Assembly (NCBI GenBank): GCA_949752745.1 | Contig: OX457026.1 | Span: 34,649,911-34,713,910, forward strand | DNA from: Protula sp. h YS-2021 | Lineage: Eukaryota > Annelida > Polychaeta > Sabellida > Serpulidae | Length of the DNA: 64,000 nucleotides | Direction of reading: 5' to 3' | Shown here: positions 21,428-30,189 of the stretch, piece after piece | How positions within the stretch are numbered: position 1 is the stretch's first letter | Layout of the letters: the number at the start of each line of letters is the position of its first letter | Notes under the pieces: generated by a model | The model's database searches: none | What the model was told of the DNA's origin: nothing | Seen by the model: the letters and a program-made list of their open reading frames with translations, nothing else | Position numbers and translations under genes: made by a program

Positions 21428-22214
21428 TGTATGTGTGGCTAGGTTCCGGGGTATTCCCCACCAAGGAGACGTTCACAATATTTGTTTGTACACATTTTGC
21501 TATAAGTCACGTTTGTGAGATGTTTGATTTTTATGATTTCATGAAATAGTGTGACTTTCGTGATTTCATAAATATTTTGTGATTTTTGTGATTTCATGAA
21601 ATGTTTTTGTGACTTTTGTAAAATTAAAATTGTTTTCATGAGGTGAAATAATATCTTTTAGTTAATTGTGAGATAATTGTGAGATAATATAAACACTAAG
21701 ATAAAATCTAAATAATACCGGAATTAATGTAATACGGGAAGCGCTGTAATTTTACTTATGGACAAAGCACTATTGGGGAGGGGGAAAGCTCATTTCTGTC
21801 AATCCCCCGACACAAAAAAGAAAAAAAATAGACAGCTATTTTATGGGTCAGAATGCGCCATTTCTGCCAACAGCGGAGGAAGGTGACCACCAGACCACCA
21901 TTCGACAACACCCACCGCAGTCCCGCCCTTAACCCCTCTCGGTATTGGGACCGTGGCTTTGGTTGGGAGTTGCCCCTGCTGGAGAGCGCAGCCCAAAAAG
22001 TAGCTTCCCGGAATCTCGCAAAGTCGAAACATATATAGTGATATGGATGTCGTAAATTGTGGTGTGTAAGTCATTACTGTGCTAAAACTTAAGTGCTGTT
22101 ATTTTCATGAATTGTGGTGTGTAAGTCATTACTGTGTTAGAACTCAAGTGCTGTAATTCATGATAAAGCAAATGCTTTTAGTTGTGAAATTAATTTCATT
22201 AATTTAGGGAGCCA
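21428..22214 (+). other. BEL 3' untranslated region
   Basis: Holds A/T-rich GATTTCATGAAAT-type repeats (21520-21610), a purine-rich GGGGAGGGGGAAAG (21775-21788) too far from the LTR to be the obvious polypurine tract, a more GC-rich block 21850-22030 without recognised function, and a 55-bp tandem duplication at 22055-22163. The sequence abutting the LTR (TTAGGGAGCCA) is only weakly purine-rich. Confidence 0.5.
22055..22163. repeat. 55-bp tandem duplication in the BEL 3' region
   Basis: Two units starting AATTGTGGTGTGTAAGTCAT, about 55 bp apart, with a few substitutions (GTGCTAAAACTT versus GTGTTAGAACTC). Confidence 0.85.
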
Positions 22215-22854
22215 TGTAAAGAATGAATTCCATGCCATTCTTTGTTTTTATTTGACGTATGATTTGATTTGTGACAAATTTTGTGAAACATGCGGTTCGT
22301 CGTTGTTTGACAATTTTTTCGGTGCCTTGATAAAAGCCCGCGATTTTAAAGGGCTAAGATTGACTGATTTTCCCCCCTTGCGCTTTCAGCCACTTTAAAA
22401 GAACTGAATAGTGCTCTTTTCATTAGTTAAAGTCTAGCCGCGGTCGCTGGTGGGCCGAATTCCGGGTTGTTTTTGGATTTAAATTTAAACTCTTACACAG
22501 GGCACAATGGGTAAGAAATTACCTTAATAAATTTGTCTTTGTTTGTCTTAATAATAATATGATGTAAAATGAAATTTTTATTCGAAGAATGAATTACAAG
22601 GGAGAACTGAAAATATGCGTATTTTACACACCATTTTCTGTATTTGTAACTCGCTACTTAAGCTATCGGCTCTGCTTAAGCAGAATCTTATAAGTATCGA
22701 TTGAAAACACGATTCTAATATTGTTCTCCTTTTTTTTATTTCATTATTGTAGCTTCACGGAATCAAAGAGGGAAATAAAGATGTAATTAAAGAAATTCTT
22801 TCCGTTAAAACCCCCTGTGGTTTTAGTCAATAACCCGTGATATCTGCCACCACA
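22215..22854 (+). repeat. BEL 3' LTR (640 bp)
   Basis: Starts TGTAAAGAATGAATTCC and ends GATATCTGCCACCACA, colinear with the 5' LTR. Differences include a missing GGTTGTGT-like 8 bases near 22617 and the degraded TATA box. Confidence 0.93.
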
Positions 22855-23707
22855 AGCGGGTCCTCGTGTAAGGTGTCGTGTGACTTTCGACGGAGCAAGA
22901 TTTCAACGTTTTATAATTTCTGAAATTCCGTTTATTTTTATATCCAGCAAAACTGCAGTGGAAATAAACTAATCTCTCTCTTTGATATTTGTTTTTATTT
23001 CCTTATTTTACACTATCCATAATAACAACCTTCTGTGCACCAGCACCACAAATAACAACTTCCTGTGCACCACCAGGACTCACACCTGACGTGTGGCCTC
23101 TATGGCTTCATAAAATCAACTGCTGACGGCGCAGCAAGCGCGTTCATTATATACTCGCTGGCAGAACAGCCGCCGCTAATTAAAAATGGAACCAATCAAA
23201 GAGCTTCGCGCCTAAACTAAGAACCAATGAGAAACTAGCTGCCCAAAAACATATCTTACAAATTACGTAGCGACCAAAAAGTGATGTTTTCGAAACGGCC
23301 ACCACATCGTTTATAAAGTGGCACTATTGGTTCCAATCTGTGGGGTTTTTAAATACTTGAAAACTACATGAAAAGTTTGTGCTAGGAAGCATAAAAATTT
23401 CCCTCGACTTGGCTTTCTCTGCATTCCCACAAAACAGACGACAACAAGCAGAGTGGGACATAAACTGAACCACAAACACGCTCAGGGCACTGAAAACACC
23501 ATGCATTCACACACGGCGCGACAATAACACATGCATGCTCAAAAACTCACTTTTGCGTACTTTAACAGCTAAACATAACCAAAACGACGTATTCTGTCGA
23601 TGTATATACCCTGATACTTGTAGAAAGGGTTGAGAAAGCCTTAACACCAAAATCAAAATACATGTATATCCGACACATGCCCTAACAGGTCCAAAGATAT
23701 TCTGACA
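22855..23707 (-). repeat. Gypsy 5' LTR, main part, with extra block
   Basis: Continues the LTR severed at 14276 and matches 9133-9809. It starts with the duplicated AGCGG (22855-22859), has the same TATATAATG (minus, 23153-23145) and ends ...ATTCTGACA at 23707. A block from about 23370 to 23555 (AAGTTTGTGCTAGGAAGC... to ...CTCACTTTTGC) is absent from the 3' LTR, where AACTACATG is followed by a short ATTTCAC. Confidence 0.92.
23145..23153 (-). promoter_or_regulatory. LTR TATA box (minus strand), 5' LTR copy
   Basis: TATATAATG on the minus strand, identical to the 3' LTR copy. As this LTR is upstream of gag on the minus strand it would have been the working promoter, now separated from gag by the 8.6-kb BEL. 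Confidence 0.5.
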
Positions 23708-24027
23708 GCTGGTTATTTCAAAATATAAAAAAATCTGGGCGATAGCCGAGGATAAACAACCTTTGCTATGGTATAATTGAGTATGCTTTAGTATGGAATT
23801 ATATCGCAATGCAATATTACTTACTGGAGATCGTTTTGATGAAAAGATGTTTAGTGTAAAAGATTTATTTCCATACCCTCTGATCACAGAAAGGGCTTTG
23901 TCATATGTAGTTTTGCGATATTGGTTTGCTCTTGTGAAACTGCGTTTAAAGGTAGACAACAAAATGAAAAAAAAACGAATTAGTACATGTTTATACAAGT
24001 TTTATACTTTTCTACACTTCTCACTGT
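23708..24027. other. Flank of the Gypsy element, no gene recognised
   Basis: Continuation of the pre-insertion locus that includes 9120 leftwards. A 125-codon plus-strand frame (23793-24170) shows no known motif and runs into the foldback repeat, so it is probably not coding. Confidence 0.4.
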
Positions 24028-24122
24028 ATACTATTGCGAGTTCGACTCCAACAGGGTGCTGCCATAACGATTTCTTATACGACGACGAGGCATACTCCGG
24101 TAGTAACACAGCGAATCAAATA
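24028..24122 (+). repeat. Foldback repeat, copy a
   Basis: ATTGCGAGTTCGACTCC is followed by a degenerate stem (CCATAACGATTTCTTATACG) and GGCATACTCCGGTAG. The order and sequence match copies b and c. Confidence 0.65.
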
Positions 24123-24486
24123 AGGCTGTTTCTGTCAAATCTAAAAACCATTCGATGTTGTACTGTCTAAGGTTTTAGAGCAGTGGAACTGAGAGAAACT
24201 GTATGAGAAATACCGGCTTCCAAAATTATATCTATATTTTGTTTGTAGTTATATTTATTTTTTACTAATAATCTTTATCATGAATAATTTCATTTTTGCG
24301 TTTATAAAAGTTATCAAAGCACACCTCATTGACAATCATCAAGGGCTTAACGTCCAGACCTCTTATCCATCTAACACACTGTCAACATACACCTTAGGTT
24401 GAAAACAATTATGTCTTTTGAGTATTTGCTTGGGTGATGGTCTAAACCAAGGTTACTTCTTACATGCTCGAATTTAATACTCATGT
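24123..24486. other. Spacer between inverted foldback copies a and b
   Basis: AT-rich, nothing recognised. Confidence 0.4.
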
Positions 24487-24575
24487 TGTTGTGATACCAC
24501 CGGAGAGTGCCAGTTTATTGCATATGAAATAATTATGCACACACTCTGTGGGAGTCGAACCTACAATAACAAACA
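24487..24575 (-). repeat. Foldback repeat, copy b, with consensus tRNA-type B box
   Basis: Minus-strand GGTTCGACTCC (24561-24551) matches the RNA polymerase III B-box consensus exactly. It is followed by nested inverted repeats: CCAC...GTGG, AGAGTG...CACTCT and TGCATAA...TATGCA around a TTATTTC-type loop. Copies a (inverted, ~370 bp away) and c (31.9 kb) share order and sequence. Confidence 0.7.
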
Positions 24576-25524
24576 GCAATAAGCAATGGCCAGAGGCCAG
24601 AATTTATTCGCTTTATCATCGCAGAGATTAGCAATTAATCACACCATTACCCTGTTTAATACAGTCATGCGAGAAGTCCAGCCACGCAATTATGAAGCGG
24701 GTAATGTATAGAGTGTGATTATAAGGTGATTGAAACCTAAAAGCCTCTTTTATTGCCCATATTTTACAAACAATTTTGATGAAACACTTAATGACACCAA
24801 TTAATTTCTGCATCTATATACATATCACAGTTTATACCCACATTTTATAGAGGAATGCGGCCATCTAGTGAGTGAATTTAGAATCAGGATCAGAATTTTC
24901 AAATTGTCTATAAACTGAAATGTTAAATTTTCAGCTATCAGTCGTTGGGCGGCAGAATTATATCCTTTGCAAAGTTATTGTGTAATCAGGGTTCGAGAGG
25001 AAAATGTTGCAGGTTTTCGTTCTGTATTGGAATTAGTCTCAAAATTTGTTTATTTGCCATTCTTAGCAATACAAACCGAAAGAAATCCTGAGTCGTTTTA
25101 GTTCTGTTTTATTTCTCATAAAAGTCCGGTGACCATTGCTTTTTATATCCTATTATTATAGCACTGTGTCACATGGTTGCACATGCGAAGTATTAAAACA
25201 AAATTGTTGCAGATTAAAATTATGGGAGATAGCCGCATTTCCCTTTATATAAAAAGAAATATGTGTAGCTTTATTAACACGTGATATTTTCTTTCATATA
25301 TGCAAATAGACTTCCGTTTCATTATGACCTCTTGAACTTTTTTATTATTCCTTTTGCGCATGCTGGTTTCGAAACTGGGAAAGGGTTTATCGCAGCTGCA
25401 CGCCTAAGGAATTACTACGGCATGCATTTGGAACCGGACCACAATTACATTATTTCCTGGTTGCTCGTAAACAGGCAGTGCATCGTTGTTATAAAACAGA
25501 AGACCTCTGAGATGATCTCTCAGA
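24576..25524. other. No gene recognised
   Basis: AT-rich. Short frames without motifs. The 3' part grades into the ~160-bp tandem repeat. Confidence 0.4.
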
Positions 25525-25960
25525 CCAAACCGGTTTGCATAAACAACCAAACTCTGGGGTTTCCGCAAAAATTGTACTCATAAAACAGAGAAACTACTTT
25601 TTAAAATAAGTTCAACAACCAACCTCTACGGCGCTTCGGTCTCTTGTGCATAATACATTTTTACTCTGCAGACCCAATGAGGATTCCGCAAAAATAACAC
25701 CCATAAAAGTGCGGGACTACTTTTAAAAATATCCGTCCTCTCTGTATTTATAGATAACAGACAGATCTCATCAGAGGTCAGCTATTTTATAACATCGGTC
25801 TGTTGTGTTTGATACCTTTTTATTCGGCAGACCAACTGAGAATTCCCCCAAAAAAGTAATCATCAAAGACAGGCACTACTATTAAAATATTAATCCGCTC
25901 TATGTTAAAAATAATAGATAGATCCCTCAAGCGGTCAGTTAATACTGTTAAGCTTAGATA
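25525..25960. repeat. Three diverged ~150-170 bp tandem units
   Basis: Each unit has a version of CAGACCAA...GATTCCGCAAAAAT...CATAAAA...GACTACT(A/T)TTAAAATAT (near 25,530, 25,670 and 25,835) followed by a version of AACAGACAGATCTCATCAG. One more unit lies at 5290-5450. Confidence 0.7.
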
Positions 25961-26087
25961 ATTAAAAACAAGCAGTAGCATGGGTTAAATGATAAAAAGT
26001 AAATAATGAACTTAAGATAGCACCATTAACAACATATTAATTTAGATAGGAGCCTGTGCATTGTCAAATGATCGTGAAGGCGTTAGG

Positions 26088-26625
26088 CTACTGCACGTTC
26101 GATAAGCTTTGACAGGTAACTAAGGGTAGACACAGGTCGATCATTTTTAAGAATATCTGGATCCAAATTTGCCTTTTTAAGTAAAGTTTCATTAGAGCAT
26201 GCCTTATAGTTTCTGGAACTTTTGTCTCATAAAGGAAAAGATTGACAATTTTAGCTAATAAATCGAGAGGCCAGGATGGAAGGGGATCCAGTTTCGATGT
26301 TGATGGAGAAGATTTACTAATAATGGTTTTAAACTCATTCGGAGTTTCTGGTTTGAAAATTGTTAAATTGGGTTCTTCTGAAACTGTTTTCATCACGGTA
26401 TGTTTGAAAGATATGTCGTCTCTCCTCATGAGATGTATCATTTCCGATCTTAATAATTATGTGTAGAAGAACTCACAAAAAATATCGGAAGGCAGCAGCT
26501 CAGACGCTGTATTGCTTGATAGAGACGGCGAAGCTTGCCATCCGAGCAGTTCTTTTTGTAATATTGAAGAGTTCATTCTGATCACTCTGAGTTTCTAAAA
26601 TTTCAGTTGAGAACTCATTTGACTT
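26088..26625 (-). pseudogene. LINE copy 2: linker and RT fingers, broken
   Basis: Linker: QNELFNITK, then in another frame SSNTASELLPSDIFCEFFYT. RT start: EEPNLTIFKPETPNEFKTII, SKSSPSTSKLDPLPSWPLDL, LLAKIVNLFLYETKVPETIR, HALMKLYLKRQIW, ending with SNVQ where the family has NLxFLSKVxE. The LDPLPSWPLDL block corresponds to LDPFP in copy 1. The 117-codon frame 26441-26088 is open; its upstream neighbour is shifted by one base and has a stop. Confidence 0.78.
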
Positions 26626-27011
26626 TGCTGCGTCTAATAATTGATTTACATATAAGAACTGGGCACAATACTTTGCTTTATCACTATCCGATTTTGATTT
26701 GTTACTCAGTATTTCAAGTCATCTACGAATGCCCTTTTACTGACGAATGAAAGAGCTATACCATTGTGTTTTTGGGCGAAAGATTACTGTTTTATAAATT
26801 TCTGGTTAGTGCGTGTTCAAAATAGTTTGCATACTTGTGTTATACAGGATTTGAGGTACAGTCTAAATGAAAGTTTATGTCACCTGCTAAGATTGCATCA
26901 CATTTTGTTGACGCTTGGCTTATAAGAAAATCAGAAAATTCGTCCAAAAACCTCTTGTTATTTTGTTGAAAGGCTCAGGGCGATATAAAATGCATAGACA
27001 AAACGACCTTT

Positions 27012-27548
27012 TCAGAGGAGAAATAGTAAGCTGCAGAAGCTCAAAGGTAGAAAATCTGCTTTTTGTGACATTTTTAATGTGTAAGTTGGACCGATGAATA
27101 ATGCAGATCCCTCCACCTCTCTTCTACCTCGTAGATTGTACAAAACTGTTCCATTCGGACATAAGCTAGCGATTACAGGACTGTCATTGTCACAACCGAG
27201 CCATGTCTCTGTGATAACAAGAGTGTCAAGTGTTTCGTCTATGGCAACGTCGTGTAACTGAAAGAACTTATTTCTGATTGATCTAGCATCGATAATACCA
27301 CATTTAATCGTTTCTGAAGAACTGCGGTTCGAAAGAGGCACTTTGATATTACTTTTAGCATTCACTCGCAAGTTTTTACTGAAGAACTGAGTACTGGTAT
27401 TATTGCTTACTAATACCTCTATCGGATTGAATGTCACCAAGTTTTTTCTATTTACACAACGGGTCCACTTATAGCTGTCCATACGTTCAGTCACACATGT
27501 TCCAATAGCGTTTGGAGAATGATCAATGTCATTCAAACAAAGCACCAT
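27012..27548 (-). pseudogene. LINE copy 2: N-terminal region and endonuclease start
   Basis: A 178-codon open frame. The first ~85 residues have no known fold. Then the endonuclease begins: IKCGIIDARSIRNKFFQLHD, DTLVITETWLGCDNDSPVI and VLYNLRGRREVEG. DARSIRNK and the catalytic Glu of ITETWL are standard for CR1/L2/Rex-type EEP endonucleases. The remainder of the nuclease (GDFN and SDH motifs) is not seen, so an internal loss of several hundred bases separates this from the linker at 26.6 kb. Confidence 0.78.
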
Positions 27549-27680
27549 ACTTGAAATGATTACAAGAATTTATAATTACAACAGTGTATTTGAAAACATA
27601 GGGCTATCAGAATTTGTTGCGAAGATAAGTTTCTCTAGTATGAGAGACTTAAAACATGCAAAAGGATGGGGAAGAGATAA

Positions 27681-28078
27681 GATTATGATTTCAAATTAAT
27701 TGTGCAACGTCTATCCAGTGCTGTGCAACGTTGTATGGTTTATTGGGATACTACAACAAAAATGAGTAACAGCTGCGACCCTTCTGATCAAAAAGTGTAT
27801 CCGACCTCCAACCCCATTCCCACATACATTTTTTTTGTTTTTAGGGAATTTTATCGTGCACAGCCATATCCGAGTATGCGCTGCGTTGGCATAAATATAA
27901 GGAACACTTACAATATATATACATCTTTCACAAGCGCGGAGTTTTCTAACAATAACTTTGCTTATAAAAAACTATTATGAGAAAAACAACAAACAACTTA
28001 TAAATGAATCACAAACATCTATTAATATATCAGATCCGCTTTTAAGTTTGAAAACACTTCGCAAAAATAGGTTTATTT
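27681..28078. other. No gene recognised between two LINE remnants
   Basis: AT-rich; a 92-codon plus frame has no motif. Confidence 0.4.
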
Positions 28079-29253
28079 CTATTTTAATTTATCTTCAGAT
28101 AATGTTTGCATGTCTGCGTAATATCGTAATTTTGCGTTTACAATAAACACGTTCTCGTGAAAATTTTTCTCATTGACTCTAAACTGATATATATGATATT
28201 TTATTAACATAGAGAGGTTATACTCTGTAATATTATCTTTTCCAAGTGGAAAGTCCCATTTCTCAAAATTAAAAGAATTTAGCTTCAATATACTTAAGCA
28301 TCTTCTGATAGTTTATCTGGCTTTTTGACAGTCCCAAAAGAAGTGTTTTATCGTATCCGAAGTGTCACAATATGTACATGCATCGGATTCTGAAATTTTC
28401 CAGTCCTTTTGCTTCTTGTAAGTTGGTATTATATTATGAATGAGTTGCAGTTGCAGGGCCAAAAGATAGGTTTCTTTAGTACATTTTCTACGAGATATTC
28501 GTCATTCGTGAATCTTCTAACACACCTGCCTTCGCTTAAAACACAGTACTCACCGGAGACTCTACAAATTTATTCTTCCAGGCCATGTAGTAATCTTTAA
28601 ACTAATCTTTCTTTATGTTGATTAAGGAGTCGCGTATCTTAAAGACTGTCAGAGCAATCCGCTTTATAATTATCCGTAATATATCTATTGTTCTCACTGT
28701 GTTTTGACCATTTGCAGATAGATATTTTCAGAACATTACACAGTAAAAAAATTGACACGCAAGTCATATCTAGTTTGGAGCTCTGTCAACGAAAGCACTT
28801 TTTATCTTTACTTAATAGATCCTTAATATACAGTATGCCTTTTTTCGTGCCAGTGCTTCCAGTAGAGCCACTTGCCGTCAATTATTATTTCCTTATCGTT
28901 CCATAATACACCGCTGAAATTCGAGTGGAAAATAAGGGGCAATCCTCCGTATTCGTCTAATTCACTATGTATTATGGCACTACTAAGGTTTTAACCCACA
29001 GTCTGGACAACCATGCCAGCCTTAACGATTTTTGCATAAGAATTAAATCTGGTGCTCGAATACCTCCTGCATCAAAGTCCCCTATCAAGGATTTATGCTT
29101 GATCTTACTGTTTTTATTGGACCAAGCATTTAGCAACGACTGGGCACAGGCCAGATCTGGGTGTGCACAAGAGACGTTACTCAAGCTGTATATTAAATTT
29201 GACATTCGCATTGTTTTAGATATGTTAATTTCCCTAGCAGCGTAAGACTCCAT
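28079..29253 (-). pseudogene. L1/Tx1-like LINE, C-terminal part of the RT polyprotein, broken
   Basis: Minus strand, in order: KIKHKSLIGDFDAGGIRAPD and KSLRLAWLSRLW (29150-28990), the post-RT block of L1/Tx1 elements; GVLWNDKEIIIDGKWLYWKH, then in another frame GILYIKDLLSKDKKC (about 28,890-28,790). Next is DACTYCDTSDTIKHFFWDC (28,385-28,325), the C-x2-C-x7-H-x4-C zinc-knuckle-like motif, and the terminal FEKWDFPLGKDN and KYHIYQFRVN (28,288-28,080). This is a 5'-truncated copy with several shifts. It shares its domain plan with 35,322-36,276. Confidence 0.78.
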
Positions 29254-30189
29254 AGATTCAAACGTGTTGCAAGTTTTGTTATCTATCTAAAATGTTTACC
29301 TTGTTACACTTTTCCGTTGCATGACCTACTTCGATACCCATCATATTGAAGCTATTCGAAGCAACCTTTAAGTTGAAAACAGGCTTCGGTTTTGTTCGCC
29401 ATGGACCTAAATGCACATACACACAAACACACATACGTGCATACGCTATCGAAATGTTGTTTATTACAGTCATTTTCTCCCGCGACCACCTTGTCATTGT
29501 TACGGCATTGGGGAATCCCCCCCAAAATGAGTTAACTTTTACTTAACTGCACCAGTTAACTTCATGAAATCGGTTAGTTTCCTTTTGTTATCTGTTAATA
29601 CGAGTTAATCAACCCTGTTAGCTAACTATGTTGCAGTTAACACAGCAGCTGAATGGATCAGTTAAATGCAAAAGTTAACCTTCATGAATACTACCACAGG
29701 TGGTTGACAAAAGGTTTGGCACGAGTCAGTCACTGTGGACTAGGGTTTAACAGGACTAAATATAAATTGGTATCCAAAGCTACTTTACAGAATACCTTTA
29801 GTAGTGGGTAATTTTTCAAAACCGTGTACGAAAAGATTTGTGGGTCATGGAATACAAAACCATCAAAAGAGAGAATATTTAGAGAGATAAAAAGAATATG
29901 TCCTGGTTTCCTTTCCTTAAAAACTACTGACAGTTTGGTAATACTGCAATATTACATAAATAGTGTATCATCGCTCACATCGAAAAAACCCTACGATCGC
30001 ATCATATCAATGGTGTCTTTGCTTAATGAGTTTATGTTTTACTAGTTCATGCAGTCTCAAAGCTGATACATGGAAAGTGTTCCAAGATAAAAGCATTTAA
30101 CACCAGTGGATCTGGCCCCTAGTTACCTCCTCCTTACTTCTTATATCTCTTCGTCGGAAACTTCTGTTATTAAGCTGAATGGAGGAGGT
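29254..30189. other. No gene; CA-rich patch and GTTAAC-rich patch
   Basis: 29,408-29,445 is a short CA-rich tract. 29,528-29,692 contains repeated AGTTAAC/GTTAACT motifs and two copies of AGTTAAC(C)TTCATGAA. No protein domain recognised; a 73-codon plus frame at 29,824-30,045 has no motif. Confidence 0.5.
29528..29692. repeat. Cluster of GTTAAC palindromes
   Basis: GTTAAC or one-base variants recur about eight times, including paired AGTTAACTTCATGAAA and AGTTAACCTTCATGAAT about 110 bp apart. Confidence 0.6.

Larger units (their letters stand above)
14277..22854 (+). mobile_element. BEL/Pao LTR retrotransposon inserted in the Gypsy 5' LTR
   Basis: Two LTRs (14277-14925 and 22215-22854, both TGTAA...CCACA) enclose gag, protease remnant, RT, RNase H and integrase in the order typical of BEL/Pao. 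RT, RNase H and integrase motifs are unmistakably BEL (VKPEHRDYLRFLW-like, ANRVDQIRD, VDYFGPF). The five-base duplication AGCGG and the matching empty site in the other Gypsy LTR define the insertion to the base. By eye the two LTRs differ at roughly 20-25 positions plus an 8-bp indel. The coding region has many frameshifts and stops, so the element is old enough to be dead but younger than its Gypsy host. Confidence 0.93.
9121..23707 (-). mobile_element. Ty3/Gypsy retrotransposon with integrase upstream of RT (Gmr1-like), split by a BEL element
   Basis: Two LTRs bound it: 9121-9809 (3' LTR) and 14260-14276 plus 22855-23707 (5' LTR, interrupted). Internal order on the minus strand is tRNA-Pro primer site, gag, protease, integrase, RT, RNase H, polypurine tract. 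Ty3/Gypsy elements normally place integrase last. The order seen here is that described for Gmr1 of cod and related elements. LTR ends are TGTC...GACA on the minus strand. Flanks ACTGG (9116-9120) and GCTGG (23708-23712) look like a 5-bp target duplication with one change. Frameshifts and stops in gag, integrase and RT make it inactive. RT motifs (KIDFTKGYWQ, YVDDLL) are Gypsy-type, not Copia-type. Confidence 0.9.
26088..27680 (-). mobile_element. CR1/L2-like LINE copy 2 (5' half only)
   Basis: Minus strand: 5' segment with TTTGAAAACATAGGGCTATC and ATGAGAGACTTAAAAC-type sequence read on the plus strand (27,580-27,660), matching copy 1 at 5450-5520. The N-terminal end of the coding region and the endonuclease start follow, then the linker and RT fingers, ending near 26,088. 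As in copy 1, the RT palm and 3' end are missing. Confidence 0.72.

Noticed and set aside
9120..23712. Exact 5-bp target duplication for the Gypsy element
   Set aside because: The flanks ACTGG and GCTGG differ at one base. It is probably a mutated duplication but I do not claim it as proven.
24028..24575. tRNA gene
   Set aside because: Only the T-arm-like B box is present. No acceptor stem, D arm or anticodon arm can be drawn upstream, and the downstream stems do not fit a tRNA.
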